Assembly: GCF_017308975.1 (NCBI RefSeq)
Contig: NZ_JADWPD010000009.1
Location: 53,093 to 117,092, forward strand
Direction of reading: 5' to 3'
From: Amycolatopsis sp. MtRt-6
Lineage (GTDB): Bacteria; Actinomycetota; Actinomycetes; Mycobacteriales; Pseudonocardiaceae
Length of the DNA stretch: 64,000 bases
Positions within the stretch are counted from its first letter, which is position 1, and every line of letters begins with the position of its first letter. A program made the translations under genes and the position numbers. Under the pieces are notes generated by a model, which saw only the letters and a program-made list of their open reading frames with translations, had not been told where the DNA came from and did not search any database. This document shows positions 16,176 through 24,715 of the stretch, one piece after another.

Positions 16176-17597
16176 TCAGAGCGTCGGCTTGCCCGGCCGG
16201 TACAGCCAGGTGTCGAAGAACGAGCCGAGGTCGCGGTTGGTCAGCCGCTCGACGAACTCGATGAACTGCCGCGTCGAGACGTTGCCGTATCGGTGCGTTG
16301 CCGGCCACAGCGTGAGCAGCCGGAAGAAGTCGCGGTCGCCGATCTTCGTGCGCAGTGCGTGCAGTGTCATCGCGCCGCGGTTGTAGACCAGGTCGTCGAA
16401 GATGTGGTCGCGTCCGGGGTCGGCGACTTCGCCGCTCCAGTCCTTCTCGCCGGCGTAGGTCTTCGCGAAGGTCTGTTGCACCGGGATGTTGCTGAACTTC
16501 TCCTGGTAGAGCCACTCCGAGTAGGTCGCGAAGCCTTCGTTGAGCCAGATGTCCGACCAGCGCGCCGGGGTGAGGCTGTCGCCGAACCACTGGTGGCCGA
16601 GTTCGTGGGCGAGCAGGTCGCCGTCGACGTCGCTGGTGCGCTGGTCGTAGACCGGGCGGCCCTGTGTCTCGAGGGAGTAGCCGACGCCGACGTCGGCGAG
16701 GATGCCGCCGGTCGAGTCGAACGGGTACGGCCCGTACAGCGAGGATTCCCATTGGACGATCTGCGCCGTGGTCTCGTTGAACACCTTGCCCTGACCGGGC
16801 TTCGTGTCGATCGGCTTGCCGATCGCGGTGATGTTCGGCAGCCCGCCGGCCGCCACGCCGCGGGTGACGTCGTAGCCGCCGATCGCGAGCATGCTCAGCT
16901 CGCTGGCCATCGGCCGGTTCATGGACCAGCGGAAGGTGGTCCGGTGATCGCGCGTGGTGGTGGGCCCGGGTTCACCGTTGGCCAGCACGGTGAGCCAGGT
17001 CGGCACGGTGATGGTCTGGGTGTAGGTCGCCTTGTCGGTGGGGGTGTCGTTCACCGGGTAGTAGGTCGCGGCGCCGATCGGCTGGTTGAGCGCGACCGCG
17101 CCGTCCTTGGTGGCGACCCAGCCGGAGACGCCGAGGGCGGGGTCGTCGACCTTCCGCGGGACGCCGGAGTAGCTCACCGAGACGACGAACGGGCTCCCCT
17201 TCCGCAGCCCGTCCGGCGGGGTGATCACCAGCTCCTGGGCGCCGCTGCGGGTGAAGGCGGCGTTCCGGCCGTTCACCGACAGCTTGCTGATCGTCAGCGG
17301 TCCCTGGAAATCCAGGTCGAAGCGGGAAAGGTTCTGCGTGGCCGTGGCGAGAACGGTCGTGGTCGCGTCGATCGCCCCGGTTTCGGGGGTGAACGCCAGC
17401 CGGATGTCGTAGTGGCCGACGTCGTAGCCGCCGTTGCCCATGTCGGGGAAGTACGGGTCCCCGGCGCCGGGAGCGCCGGGGGAGTACAGCGGTGCCGGCG
17501 CTGCTTCCGCCGCCGGGCTCGTCGCGGCCAGCAGACCGGCGGACAGTGCGCAGCAGACGACCCACAGGTGGCCACGGTTGCGGTCGGCGCCTCGCAT
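16176..17597 (-). CDS. Secreted M1-family zinc aminopeptidase
   Basis: This 473-residue protein starts MRGADRNRG with AGGAGG just upstream. A signal peptide spans about residues 1-35. The mature enzyme has an N-terminal beta domain (substrate loop around residues 200-260) and the gluzincin motif HELGH (His331, Glu332, His335), with the third zinc ligand Glu354 in NEGFA. It lacks the long C-terminal helical domain of cytosolic PepN, as do other short exported actinomycete M1 peptidases. Its likely role is extracellular peptide degradation. Confidence 0.9.
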   Translation of the reverse strand: MRGADRNRGHLWVVCCALSAGLLAATSPAAEAAPAPLYSPGAPGAGDPYFPDMGNGGYDVGHYDIRLAFTPETGAIDATTTVLATATQNLSRFDLDFQGPLTISKLSVNGRNAAFTRSGAQELVITPPDGLRKGSPFVVSVSYSGVPRKVDDPALGVSGWVATKDGAVALNQPIGAATYYPVNDTPTDKATYTQTITVPTWLTVLANGEPGPTTTRDHRTTFRWSMNRPMASELSMLAIGGYDVTRGVAAGGLPNITAIGKPIDTKPGQGKVFNETTAQIVQWESSLYGPYPFDSTGGILADVGVGYSLETQGRPVYDQRTSDVDGDLLAHELGHQWFGDSLTPARWSDIWLNEGFATYSEWLYQEKFSNIPVQQTFAKTYAGEKDWSGEVADPGRDHIFDDLVYNRGAMTLHALRTKIGDRDFFRLLTLWPATHRYGNVSTRQFIEFVERLTNRDLGSFFDTWLYRPGKPTL

Positions 17598-17763
17598 AGC
17601 TCCTCCTCGGCAGTCATCGACGCTGAAGACTAGGACCGATCCGAGACGCGGATCAAGCCTGGTGATCGGCCTCGAAGCCCGATTGGGGCGGTTCGTGTTC
17701 CGTTGGGGTGACTGGGATGCGCGCGATCCGCATTGACTTCCGCGACGACCGGTGGTTCTCTCT

Positions 17764-17779
17764 CTGAGAGCGCTCTCAG
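17764..17779. promoter_or_regulatory. LacI-family operator-like palindrome
   Basis: The perfect 16-bp palindrome CTGAGAGCGCTCTCAG lies 36 bp before the secreted glycosidase start. It shares the GAGCGCTC centre of the CebR/CelR box (TGGGAGCGCTCCCA) seen at 41947, so control by a cellulose-responsive LacI repressor or a paralogue is likely. Confidence 0.7.
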
Positions 17780-17815
17780 CCATCCGTTCGTGCGGGACGA
17801 GAGGATGGACCCTTC

Positions 17816-19849
17816 ATGACAGCTCGACGTCTGCGCTGGGCAGCGTGGCCGGTGATCGCCGTGCTCGCCGCGGCGGTGCCGGGAACGGGGGCGACCGCGG
17901 GGGCGGCGGCCACGCCCACGGCGACCGTCACCGTCAACGCCCGTGCCGGACTGGCGACCATGCCGGACACCGGGATCGGCGTCAACCACGCGGTGTGGGA
18001 CAGCCAGCTGGGCACCGATGAAGTCGCCGACCTGCTCGGAGGAGCGGGTGTCCGCGCGATGCGGTACCCCGGCGGCTCCTACGGCGACATCTACCACTGG
18101 AAGGACCACACCGCGCCGGGCGGTTACGTCGCGCCCAACACCGATTTCGACACCTTCATGGGCGGGGTCCGAAGAGCCGGGGCACAGCCGATCGTCATCG
18201 CCAACTACGGCACCGGCACGCCGGAGGAGGCCGCGGACTGGGTGCGGTACGCCAACGTCACCAAGGGCTACGGCGTCAAGTACTGGGAGATCGGCAACGA
18301 GCTCTACGGCAACGGCCACTACGGGGCCAACTGGGAAGCCGACAACCACGCCGACAAGAGCCCGGCCGGGTACGCCGGCCTCGTCGTCGACTACGCCAAG
18401 GCCATGAAGGCCGTCGATCCGGGCGTCAAGATCGGTGCCGTGCTGACGACCCCGGCGAACTGGCCGGACGGCATCGTCGGCACCGGCGACGCGGCGACCT
18501 GGAACCAGACCGTGCTGTCGATCGCGGGCCCGCACATCGACTTCGTCATCCTGCACTGGTACCCGAGCGGCTCGACGGCCGCCGAATCGCTCACCAGGTC
18601 CGAGCAGGTGGACGACATGATCTACCTGGCGCGCGACCAGATCACGCGGTACGCCGGCGCGAACTCGGGCCGGATCGGCATCGCGATGACCGAGATGAAC
18701 ACTTCGGTCGGGATGAACACCCAGCCCGGCGCGCTGTTCGCCGCCGAGGCCTACAGTTCGTTGCTGGCCAACGGCGTCTTCACTGTCGACTGGTGGAACG
18801 TGCACAACGGCGCGACCAAACTGTCCACTGTGGCCGGACAGCCCGACTACGGCGACGCCGGCCTGCTCTCCAGCGCGACCTGCTTGGAAGGCGGCTGCGA
18901 GCCCGCGCTCAACACGCCGTTCGCGCCCTACTACGCCTTGAAGATGCTGAGCACGTTCGCGCGGCCCGGCGACCAGTTCGTCCGCGCCGGCGCGGACGAC
19001 CCGCTGGTGAGCGCGCACGCCGTCCGGCGGCCGAACGGCGACCTCGCCGTGCTGCTGCTCAACAAGGACCCCGACCAGGCCAGGACGGTGACGCTGGACT
19101 ACGCGGGCTACACGCCGGCCGGGGGCGCGCCGCAGGTGTTCACCTTCACCAACGGCGCCACGGCTCTCGCGGAGTCGGCGACCGGGACGAGCACTTCCCA
19201 GACGCTGCCGCCGTATTCGCTCACCACCCTCGTGCTGCACCCCGCGGCCGCCGCGTCCGGCGGGCCCGGGACGCCCGGGCAGCCGACCGGGACGGCGACC
19301 GACCGGACCGCGACGATCAGCTGGCCCGCGGCCGCGCCGGGCGCCCACCCGATCGCGAAGTACGAGGTCTACCGGCAGGTGGGCGCGGTGAGCGAGCAGT
19401 GGGGCGAGACCACCGGCACGTCGCTCGACGTCGGGAACCTCGTGCCCGGCAGCCGGTACACGGTCAACGTGCTGGCGCGCGACACGGCCGGGAACGTCTC
19501 AGCGGCCTCCCCGCCGCTGACGCTCACGACCGGCGCGCCGGCGACGAGCAGCTGCACGGTCCGGATGACCGACGTCACCGACTGGGCGAGCGGCTTCGTC
19601 GGCGGCATCCGCGTGACGGCGACCGGCGTGGCGGGGGACTGGACGTTGACGTTCAGCTGGCCGACCGCGCGACAGCGGCTCACCGGCGGCTGGAACGGCA
19701 CCTGGGCGCAGAACGGGACGACGGTGACGGTGTCGTCGTCGGCCCCGACGGCGGCGGGGGTGGATGTCGGGTTCACCGCTGACTACAGCGGGCCGAACAT
19801 CCTGCCGACGGCGTTCACCCTCAACGGCGTCCTCTGCGCGGCGGGCTGA
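17816..19849 (+). CDS. Secreted clan GH-A glycosidase with FnIII and CBM2
   Basis: A 677-residue exported enzyme with a signal peptide (about 1-32). A TIM-barrel glycosidase (about 38-480, including a C-terminal beta domain) has the GNELYG acid/base Glu162 and a nucleophile candidate Glu293 in MTEMN. A fibronectin-III linker (about 485-575) and a carbohydrate-binding module of CBM2 type (about 578-677) follow. The arrangement resembles actinomycete alpha-L-arabinofuranosidase-like (GH51-like) proteins that bind cellulose; the exact GH family is uncertain. A LacI-type palindrome upstream suggests induction by plant polysaccharide breakdown products. Confidence 0.8.
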   Translation: MTARRLRWAAWPVIAVLAAAVPGTGATAGAAATPTATVTVNARAGLATMPDTGIGVNHAVWDSQLGTDEVADLLGGAGVRAMRYPGGSYGDIYHWKDHTAPGGYVAPNTDFDTFMGGVRRAGAQPIVIANYGTGTPEEAADWVRYANVTKGYGVKYWEIGNELYGNGHYGANWEADNHADKSPAGYAGLVVDYAKAMKAVDPGVKIGAVLTTPANWPDGIVGTGDAATWNQTVLSIAGPHIDFVILHWYPSGSTAAESLTRSEQVDDMIYLARDQITRYAGANSGRIGIAMTEMNTSVGMNTQPGALFAAEAYSSLLANGVFTVDWWNVHNGATKLSTVAGQPDYGDAGLLSSATCLEGGCEPALNTPFAPYYALKMLSTFARPGDQFVRAGADDPLVSAHAVRRPNGDLAVLLLNKDPDQARTVTLDYAGYTPAGGAPQVFTFTNGATALAESATGTSTSQTLPPYSLTTLVLHPAAAASGGPGTPGQPTGTATDRTATISWPAAAPGAHPIAKYEVYRQVGAVSEQWGETTGTSLDVGNLVPGSRYTVNVLARDTAGNVSAASPPLTLTTGAPATSSCTVRMTDVTDWASGFVGGIRVTATGVAGDWTLTFSWPTARQRLTGGWNGTWAQNGTTVTVSSSAPTAAGVDVGFTADYSGPNILPTAFTLNGVLCAAG

Positions 19850-19867
19850 CCGCGGGTTCCTTCCTCC

Positions 19868-20526
19868 TCATCGGCGGAAGAGGCCGGTGAGGAGGAAGGG
19901 CACGCCGAACAGGCCGTCGGCGGGTTCGCCGTTCATGGCCCGGAGTTCGACTTCGGTGTAGCCGTCGAACAGGCGGCGGAGGTCGTCCGGGGCGTAGGCG
20001 AGGCCGCCGTCCCGGTCCGGCTGGGCGTCGGGGTTTTCGCCGCCCGAGCAGGGGTGTGTTGAAGCGAGGCCTCCCCTGTCCACAACGGGGCCGGGCTGTG
20101 GACAAGGGAGCTCGACCGGCGGTTTCGGGCGACTTTTCGTCGGACGGTCCCGATACGCTGGAGCGGGGACGGACCCCCTGGGAGGGCGGGTCCTGGCTGG
20201 GCGGCGGATCAGGGGGCGCCGGCGCGTTCCCGCGCCCAGGCGATCGCGGTCGGCGAAAGGTCGACGGCGTCCACTTCGTAGCCCGCGGCGGCGAGGCGGA
20301 GCGCGTTGCGGCCCGGCCCGCAGCCCAGCTCCAGGGCGCGGCCGCCGCGGAGGGAGCCGTCGCGGAGCCAGCCGTCGAGGTTCTCGTCGGGGTTGCTGAC
20401 GAAGAACGGCACGGGCCGGTCGCGGTCGGCGTAGAAGCGGTCCCAGCGGTCGGGGGCCGGGTGGTCGTCGAAGAGGCCGTCGAGCATCCGCAGCAGGTCG
20501 TCGACGGTGCGGACGTCCCGGTTCAC
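19868..20526 (-). pseudogene. Interrupted SAM-dependent methyltransferase
   Basis: The N-terminal piece (GTG at 20526 to TGA at 20209) has about 105 residues including motif I, ALELGCGPGRNALRLA. It then stops at ERAGAP. The C-terminal piece (about 20045-19868) reads GGLAYAPDDLRRLFDGYTEV and ends PFLLTGLFRR, the usual tail of this methyltransferase family. The expected central 80 or so residues are replaced by about 165 bp of unrelated sequence containing an inverted repeat. The start overlaps the SRPBCC gene's stop (GTGA), so it was once the second gene of that operon. Confidence 0.75.
20073..20108. repeat. Inverted repeat inside the methyltransferase interruption
   Basis: The arms CCCCTGTCCACA (20073-20084) and TGTGGACAAGGG (20097-20108) form an imperfect stem around a GC-rich loop. 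It lies in the foreign-looking segment that replaces the centre of the methyltransferase, and may be a terminator or a scar brought in with that segment. Confidence 0.5.
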
Positions 20527-20924
20527 CGGCCGCTCTCGACGCGGTCGCGCACGGCCCGCAGCTCCTCGCCGACGACCGCCATCTGCGCGTCGACCGCCGA
20601 TGGCTCGGTGTCCGTGGGGAAGAACAGGCTGAAGATCAGTTCGGCGCCGGTCAGGTTCGGCACCACGCGGGTGAACAGGCCCAGGTTCGGGGCGTCGGCG
20701 CTGACGACGTCGACGACGCCGTGTTCGGCCGCGACGCGCACGGCCACCCGCTGGGGGCCGCTTTCGGTGTGGACGCGCCAGATGTCGTCGTGGTCGTGGT
20801 CGACGGCGGTGGCGAAGCCCGGGGCCCATTCGGGGAGGTGCCGCGGGTCGGCGAGGTATTCGACGACCCGCGCGGGCGGGGCGGCGACGGAGATGGTGCG
20901 GGTTTCGGCTCGTCCTGGTTTCAT
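20523..20924 (-). CDS. SRPBCC-family (polyketide cyclase-like) protein
   Basis: A 133-residue START/Bet-v1-like protein (ISVAAPPARVVEYLADPRHLPEW at the N-terminus, a beta sheet, then a final amphipathic helix EELRAVRDRV). Such proteins bind hydrophobic ligands; no catalytic residues are assignable. It is divergent from the MarR gene, with a perfect palindrome between them, so it is the likely target of that regulator. Confidence 0.75.
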   Translation of the reverse strand: MKPGRAETRTISVAAPPARVVEYLADPRHLPEWAPGFATAVDHDHDDIWRVHTESGPQRVAVRVAAEHGVVDVVSADAPNLGLFTRVVPNLTGAELIFSLFFPTDTEPSAVDAQMAVVGEELRAVRDRVESGR

Positions 20925-20934
20925 GCCGGAAACG

Positions 20935-20950
20935 ATACGCACCTGCGTAT
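20935..20950. promoter_or_regulatory. MarR operator palindrome
   Basis: ATACGCACCTGCGTAT has perfect 7-base arms around a 2-base centre and lies 10 bp upstream of the SRPBCC start and 27 bp upstream of the MarR start. Size and placement fit a MarR dimer site controlling both divergent genes. Confidence 0.75.
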
Positions 20951-20977
20951 GATTTGTCGACGCGTAAAATCCGCCCG

Positions 20978-21394
20978 GTGAACGAGGACGACGATCTCGG
21001 AGCCCTCTGCGCCGGGGCGGGCCGCAGCCTGGCCGAAGCCGAGCGCCCGGTGCTGGCGAGGTACGGGCTCTCGATGTGGCAGTACGTCGTGCTGTCGGCA
21101 CTGGCCGCCGGGGCGGCGCCCAGTCAGCTGGTGCTGGCCCAGCAGATCCGCTACGACAAGACCCGGTTGATCGGGCTGCTGGACGCGCTGGAGGCGGAGG
21201 GCCTGGTGGCCCGCGAGCCGGACCTGGCCGACCGCCGCGCCCGAGTGGTCCGGTTGACGTCGGCGGGCATCGAACGGCACGCGGCGGTCCGGGCGGCGAT
21301 CCGCGAGGTGGAGGACGCGAAGCTGGCGGGGTTGCCGCCGGAGGTGCGGCGGGTGCTGCGGTCGGCCTTGGCGCACCTGGCGAACTCGGGCTGA
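20978..21394 (+). CDS. MarR-family transcriptional regulator
   Basis: About 138 residues from the GTG giving MNEDDDLG; a TTG 24 bases upstream is an alternative. The winged helix shows QYVVLSALAAGAAPSQLVLA for helices 2-3, YDKTRLIGLLDALEAEGLV for the recognition helix, and the wing DLADRRARVVRLT, whose DxRxR is typical of MarR. It probably represses itself and the divergent SRPBCC gene. Confidence 0.85.
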   Translation: MNEDDDLGALCAGAGRSLAEAERPVLARYGLSMWQYVVLSALAAGAAPSQLVLAQQIRYDKTRLIGLLDALEAEGLVAREPDLADRRARVVRLTSAGIERHAAVRAAIREVEDAKLAGLPPEVRRVLRSALAHLANSG

Positions 21395-21542
21395 CCGCAG
21401 CGCCTCGCTTCGCCGGCGGCCGAAACTGTCGGTGGTGCCCGGTAAGCTGGAAACCGGGGGCCGGAGGCCCAGCCGACGCGAAAAATCGCAGGCCGGGTCC
21501 GGCCGCCGCGGCCGGGGATTCGTTGCCTGGCGGGGGTGGGCG

Positions 21543-21652
21543 GCCCGCTCGCCACCTCCGAACCTCGGCCGGCCTCGCGTCCGGCGGGTCAGGTCATCTG
21601 CCGCCCGCTCGCCACCTCCGAATCCCGGCCCGGCCTCACGCCCGGCGAATCA
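21543..21652. repeat. 60-bp imperfect direct repeat at a gene end
   Basis: About 50 bp beginning GCCCGCTCGCCACCTCCGAA occurs twice, at 21543-21591 and 21603-21652. The right copy runs into the last codons of the leftward monooxygenase gene (stop at 21636-21638); the left copy lies beyond its stop. It appears to be a local tandem duplication of the gene's 3' end and flank. Confidence 0.75.
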
Positions 21653-22493
21653 CCTCATCCGCCACCCACTGCGCCACCCCCTCGGGATACGGGCTCGGCA
21701 ACCCCAGCACGAAATGCCCGAACCCCGCCTCCGCCGCCTCCGCGATCTTCGCCCGCACCACCGCCGGCCGCTCGTAGTCCACCGGCAAGAAGATCGACCG
21801 GGTGATCTCCGCCGGGTCGCGGCCGATCTCCGCGCAATACCCGTCCAGTACCCGGCTCCGGGCCGCCAGATCCGAGATTTCCCCGCCGCCCGGGATGTTC
21901 CACACGTCCGCGTGCTCGGCCACGACCCGCAGCGTCGCGCTCGCCCGGCCGCCGATCACGATCGGCGGGTGGGGGCGCTGCACCGGCCGGGGGTTCCCGA
22001 ATGCTCCGGTCAGCGAAACGTGGGAACCCGTGAAGTCGAACGGTTCCGAAGATGTCCACAAGCGACGGATCACCGTGCACGCCTCCGCCAGCGCCGCCAC
22101 CGCGTCGGCCTGGTCGTGGTACGGCAGGCCGTGTGCGTCGTACTCCCGGCGGGCCAGCGGGTGGCTCGGCCGGGAGCCCGCGCCGATGCCGAAGTCGAGC
22201 CGGCCGGCGGACACGATGTCGGCCGTTGTGGCGATCTTGGCCAGCATTGCCGGTGGGCGAAACCGGTTGCTGGTGACCAAAAGACCGACGCGCATCCGTG
22301 ACGTCTGCGCCGCCAGCGCCGAAAGCAGTGTCCAGCCCTCGAGGATCGGGCCGTCCGGGGCGCCCGCGATCGGCATCAGGTGGTCGAACAGCCACGCGTG
22401 CCCGATCTCCGGCACCGTGTCGGCTTCCCGCCAGACGCGCAGGATCTCCTCGTACCCCACCTGCTGCGGTGCGGTCATGATGCCGAAGCTCAT
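21636..22493 (-). CDS. Luciferase-like (LLM) F420/flavin-dependent oxidoreductase
   Basis: A 285-residue TIM-barrel protein starting MSFGIMTAPQQVGYEE. Conserved blocks include AWLFDHLMP, RMRVGLLVTSNRFRPPAMLAK, DFGIGAGSRPSH and PPIVIGGRA. The family includes F420-dependent oxidoreductases of actinobacteria; cofactor choice is inferred. Its start overlaps the stop of the aldo/keto reductase gene by 4 bp (ATGA), so the two are co-expressed. Confidence 0.85.
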   Translation of the reverse strand: MSFGIMTAPQQVGYEEILRVWREADTVPEIGHAWLFDHLMPIAGAPDGPILEGWTLLSALAAQTSRMRVGLLVTSNRFRPPAMLAKIATTADIVSAGRLDFGIGAGSRPSHPLARREYDAHGLPYHDQADAVAALAEACTVIRRLWTSSEPFDFTGSHVSLTGAFGNPRPVQRPHPPIVIGGRASATLRVVAEHADVWNIPGGGEISDLAARSRVLDGYCAEIGRDPAEITRSIFLPVDYERPAVVRAKIAEAAEAGFGHFVLGLPSPYPEGVAQWVADEVIRRA

Positions 22494-23512
22494 CGGCGCC
22501 GCCGCAACGACGGGTCGAGCAGCGCCGGCGGGGTGTCGAACTTCTCCTCCGGTGCCAGGTCCACGCCGGGCGCGACGACGGCGTCGATCTCGTCGAGGAC
22601 GTCGGCCGGCAGCACGGTGCCCGCCGCCGCGAGCTGCGACCGCAGGTGGTCCACGGTCCGCGGGCCGATGAGCGCGCTCGTCACGCCGGGGTGCGCGGTG
22701 ACGAAGCCGAGCGCCAGCTGGATCAGGGTGAGGCCGGCGGCGTCGGCGAGCTTCGCCAGCTTTTCGACGGCGTCGAGCCGGGCGCGGTTGGCGGGGACGT
22801 CGAGGTCGAAGCGCTGCGGTACCACCGCGGCGCGGTTGGTCGTGATCTCCCGGCCCGCGCGGACCACCCCCGACAGCCAGCCCGACGCCAGCGGGCTCCA
22901 GGCCAGCACGCCCATGCCGTACTCCTCGGTCACCGGCAGCACGTGGGCTTCGATGCCACGCTGCAGGATCGAATAACTCGGCTGCTCGGTGACGTACCGG
23001 CCGAGGCGGTGCTCGCGGGCCGCCCACTGCGCCTGGACGATGCGGTACGCCGGGAACGTCGACGACCCGAAGTAGCGGATCTTGCCCGCGCGCTGGAGGT
23101 CGGTCAGGGCGGAAAGCGCTTCCTCGTCGCTCGTCGCCGGGTCCCAGCGGTGAATCTGGTAGAGGTCGACGTGGTCGACGTCGAGGCGGCGCAGGCTGTC
23201 CTCCAGCGCGCGGACCAGCCAGCGGCGCGAGTTGCCGCGGTGGTTGCGCTCCTCGCCCATCGGCATGGTCGCCTTCGTGGCCAGCACGATGTCGTCGCGG
23301 CGGCCGGCGATCGCCCGGCCGACCATCACCTCCGACTCGCCCTGGCCGTACATGTCCGCGGTGTCGATCAGGTTGACGCCGGCTTCGAGGGCGGCGTCGA
23401 CGATGGCGGTGGCCTCGTCCTGCGTCGTGTTGCCGATGGCGCCGAAGTTCATCGCGCCGAGCGCGAGGGTGCTGACCTGGACGCCGGTGCGGCCCAAGGT
23501 GCGGTACTGCAT
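22490..23512 (-). CDS. Aldo/keto reductase
   Basis: This 340-residue NADPH-dependent reductase has the catalytic set visible in order: Asp in NLIDTADMYG with Tyr, Lys in LATKATMP, and His in DLYQIHRWD. The C-terminal cofactor segment ALIGPRTVDHLRSQL is intact. The closest type is the YajO/Tas-like actinobacterial group. It is the first gene of a two-gene operon with the LLM oxidoreductase and diverges from a TetR gene across two operator-like dyads. Confidence 0.88.
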   Translation of the reverse strand: MQYRTLGRTGVQVSTLALGAMNFGAIGNTTQDEATAIVDAALEAGVNLIDTADMYGQGESEVMVGRAIAGRRDDIVLATKATMPMGEERNHRGNSRRWLVRALEDSLRRLDVDHVDLYQIHRWDPATSDEEALSALTDLQRAGKIRYFGSSTFPAYRIVQAQWAAREHRLGRYVTEQPSYSILQRGIEAHVLPVTEEYGMGVLAWSPLASGWLSGVVRAGREITTNRAAVVPQRFDLDVPANRARLDAVEKLAKLADAAGLTLIQLALGFVTAHPGVTSALIGPRTVDHLRSQLAAAGTVLPADVLDEIDAVVAPGVDLAPEEKFDTPPALLDPSLRRRR

Positions 23513-23542
23513 GGGGGATGCCTCCGTGGCAGGATGAGCAAA

Positions 23543-23581
23543 CGGAACGTTGCTCCGCTAACGATACGGAACACTGCTCCG
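23543..23581. promoter_or_regulatory. Twin TetR operators
   Basis: Two 15-bp dyads, CGGAACGTTGCTCCG (23543-23557) and CGGAACACTGCTCCG (23567-23581), have centres 24 bp apart in the divergent promoter region between the aldo/keto reductase and the TetR gene. Tandem near-identical sites indicate cooperative binding by the adjacent TetR protein. Confidence 0.8.
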
Positions 23582-23598
23582 CTTAGCAAGGAGGATCG

Positions 23599-24165
23599 GT
23601 GGGCAAACCCAAGCGCGCGGATGCCCGGCGCAACGAGAAGACGTTGCTCGACGCGGCGGCCGCGGTCTTCGTCGCTTCCGGTGTCGACGCGCCCGTGCGT
23701 GACATCGCGGCGAAGGCCGGCGTCGGGATGGGGACGATCTACCGGCACTTCCCGACCCGGGCCGACCTGGTCATCGCGGTCTTCCGGCACCAGGTGGACG
23801 CCTGCGCGGCGGCGGGACCGGCCTTGCTGGCTTCGAACGAATCGCCGTACACCGCGCTGACGCAGTGGATCGACCTGTTCGTGGACTTCCTGGTGACCAA
23901 GCACGGGCTCGCCGGGGCGCTCCAGTCGGACAACACCGGCTTCGAGGCACTGCACGCGTACTTCCTGGACCGGCTGGTGCCGGCGTGCGGCGAGCTGCTC
24001 GACGCGGCGATCGCGGCCGGCGAGGTCCGGGCCGAGGTGGCGCCCCTGGACCTCATGCGCGGGGTCGGCAACCTCTGCGTCGGCGCGTACGACCCCCGCT
24101 ACGACGCGCGGGGGATGGTGAAGCTCCTCGTCGCGGGGCTGCGGTGCGGGACCATGGACGCATGA
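23599..24165 (+). CDS. TetR-family transcriptional regulator
   Basis: A 188-residue regulator with GTG start and AAGGAGG 4 bases upstream. The N-terminal HTH reads DIAAKAGVGMGTIYRHFPTRADLV (the last part is the recognition helix). The C-terminal ligand domain resembles the SbtR-like group (DLFVDFLVTKHG). It should control itself, the downstream PPOX gene (4-bp overlap) and the divergent reductase operon through the twin dyads. Confidence 0.88.
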   Translation: MGKPKRADARRNEKTLLDAAAAVFVASGVDAPVRDIAAKAGVGMGTIYRHFPTRADLVIAVFRHQVDACAAAGPALLASNESPYTALTQWIDLFVDFLVTKHGLAGALQSDNTGFEALHAYFLDRLVPACGELLDAAIAAGEVRAEVAPLDLMRGVGNLCVGAYDPRYDARGMVKLLVAGLRCGTMDA

Positions 24166-24596
24166 CGGCGTGGCGGGAGTTCGAAGCGGCGGAACCGGAG
24201 TTCGCGGAGCGGGTGCGCAAGCTGTTCGACGCGCACAAGCACAAGACGATCGCGACCCTGCGGGCGGACGGCTCGCCGCGGATCTCGGGGATCGAGACGG
24301 TCTTCGAGGACGGCGAGCTGGTCTTCGGGTCGATGCCGAACGCGCGCAAGGGCGCGGACCTGCGGCGTGACCCGCGGTTCGCGCTGCACAGTGCCACCGT
24401 CGACCCGGTCGACGGCGCCGAGGTGCAGTGGCCGGGCGAGGCGAAGATCGCCGGACGGGTGCGCACCGAAGACGGCGAGCGGTTCGTGGCCGACGTCGCC
24501 GAGGTCGTGCACACCCACCTGAACGAGGCGGCGACGCTGCTGGTCGTCGAGTGGTGGACGCCCGGTGGCGGGCTGCGCAAGGTCGAGCGCGAATAG
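24162..24596 (+). CDS. Pyridoxamine 5'-phosphate oxidase-family protein
   Basis: A 144-residue split-barrel flavin-binding protein (HKTIATLRADGSPRIS, then GSMPNARKGADLRRDPRFAL), typical of PPOX-class FMN or F420 oxidoreductases. Its ATG overlaps the TetR stop (ATGA), so the two are translationally coupled. The substrate is unknown. Confidence 0.8.
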   Translation: MTAWREFEAAEPEFAERVRKLFDAHKHKTIATLRADGSPRISGIETVFEDGELVFGSMPNARKGADLRRDPRFALHSATVDPVDGAEVQWPGEAKIAGRVRTEDGERFVADVAEVVHTHLNEAATLLVVEWWTPGGGLRKVERE

Positions 24597-24630
24597 GCCC
24601 GGTTCGGGCGGTTCCGAGCACTGCTTTGGC

Positions 24631-24664
24631 CCTCGATTAAGTCAACTGCTTGACTTAATCGAGG
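24631..24664. promoter_or_regulatory. Perfect inverted repeat, operator of the P450 operon
   Basis: Perfect 15-base arms (CCTCGATTAAGTCAA and its complement) around CTGC lie 52 bp upstream of the P450 start and 35 bp after the PPOX gene. The inner TTAAGTCAA arms look like a TetR-type site, and a TetR gene is the second gene of the operon. Being downstream of the previous gene, it could also act as a terminator. Confidence 0.7.
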
Positions 24665-24715
24665 ATCGTCGCCATCCTCGGGGGGCAGGGGACATTCACC
24701 AACGAGAGGCCCGTG

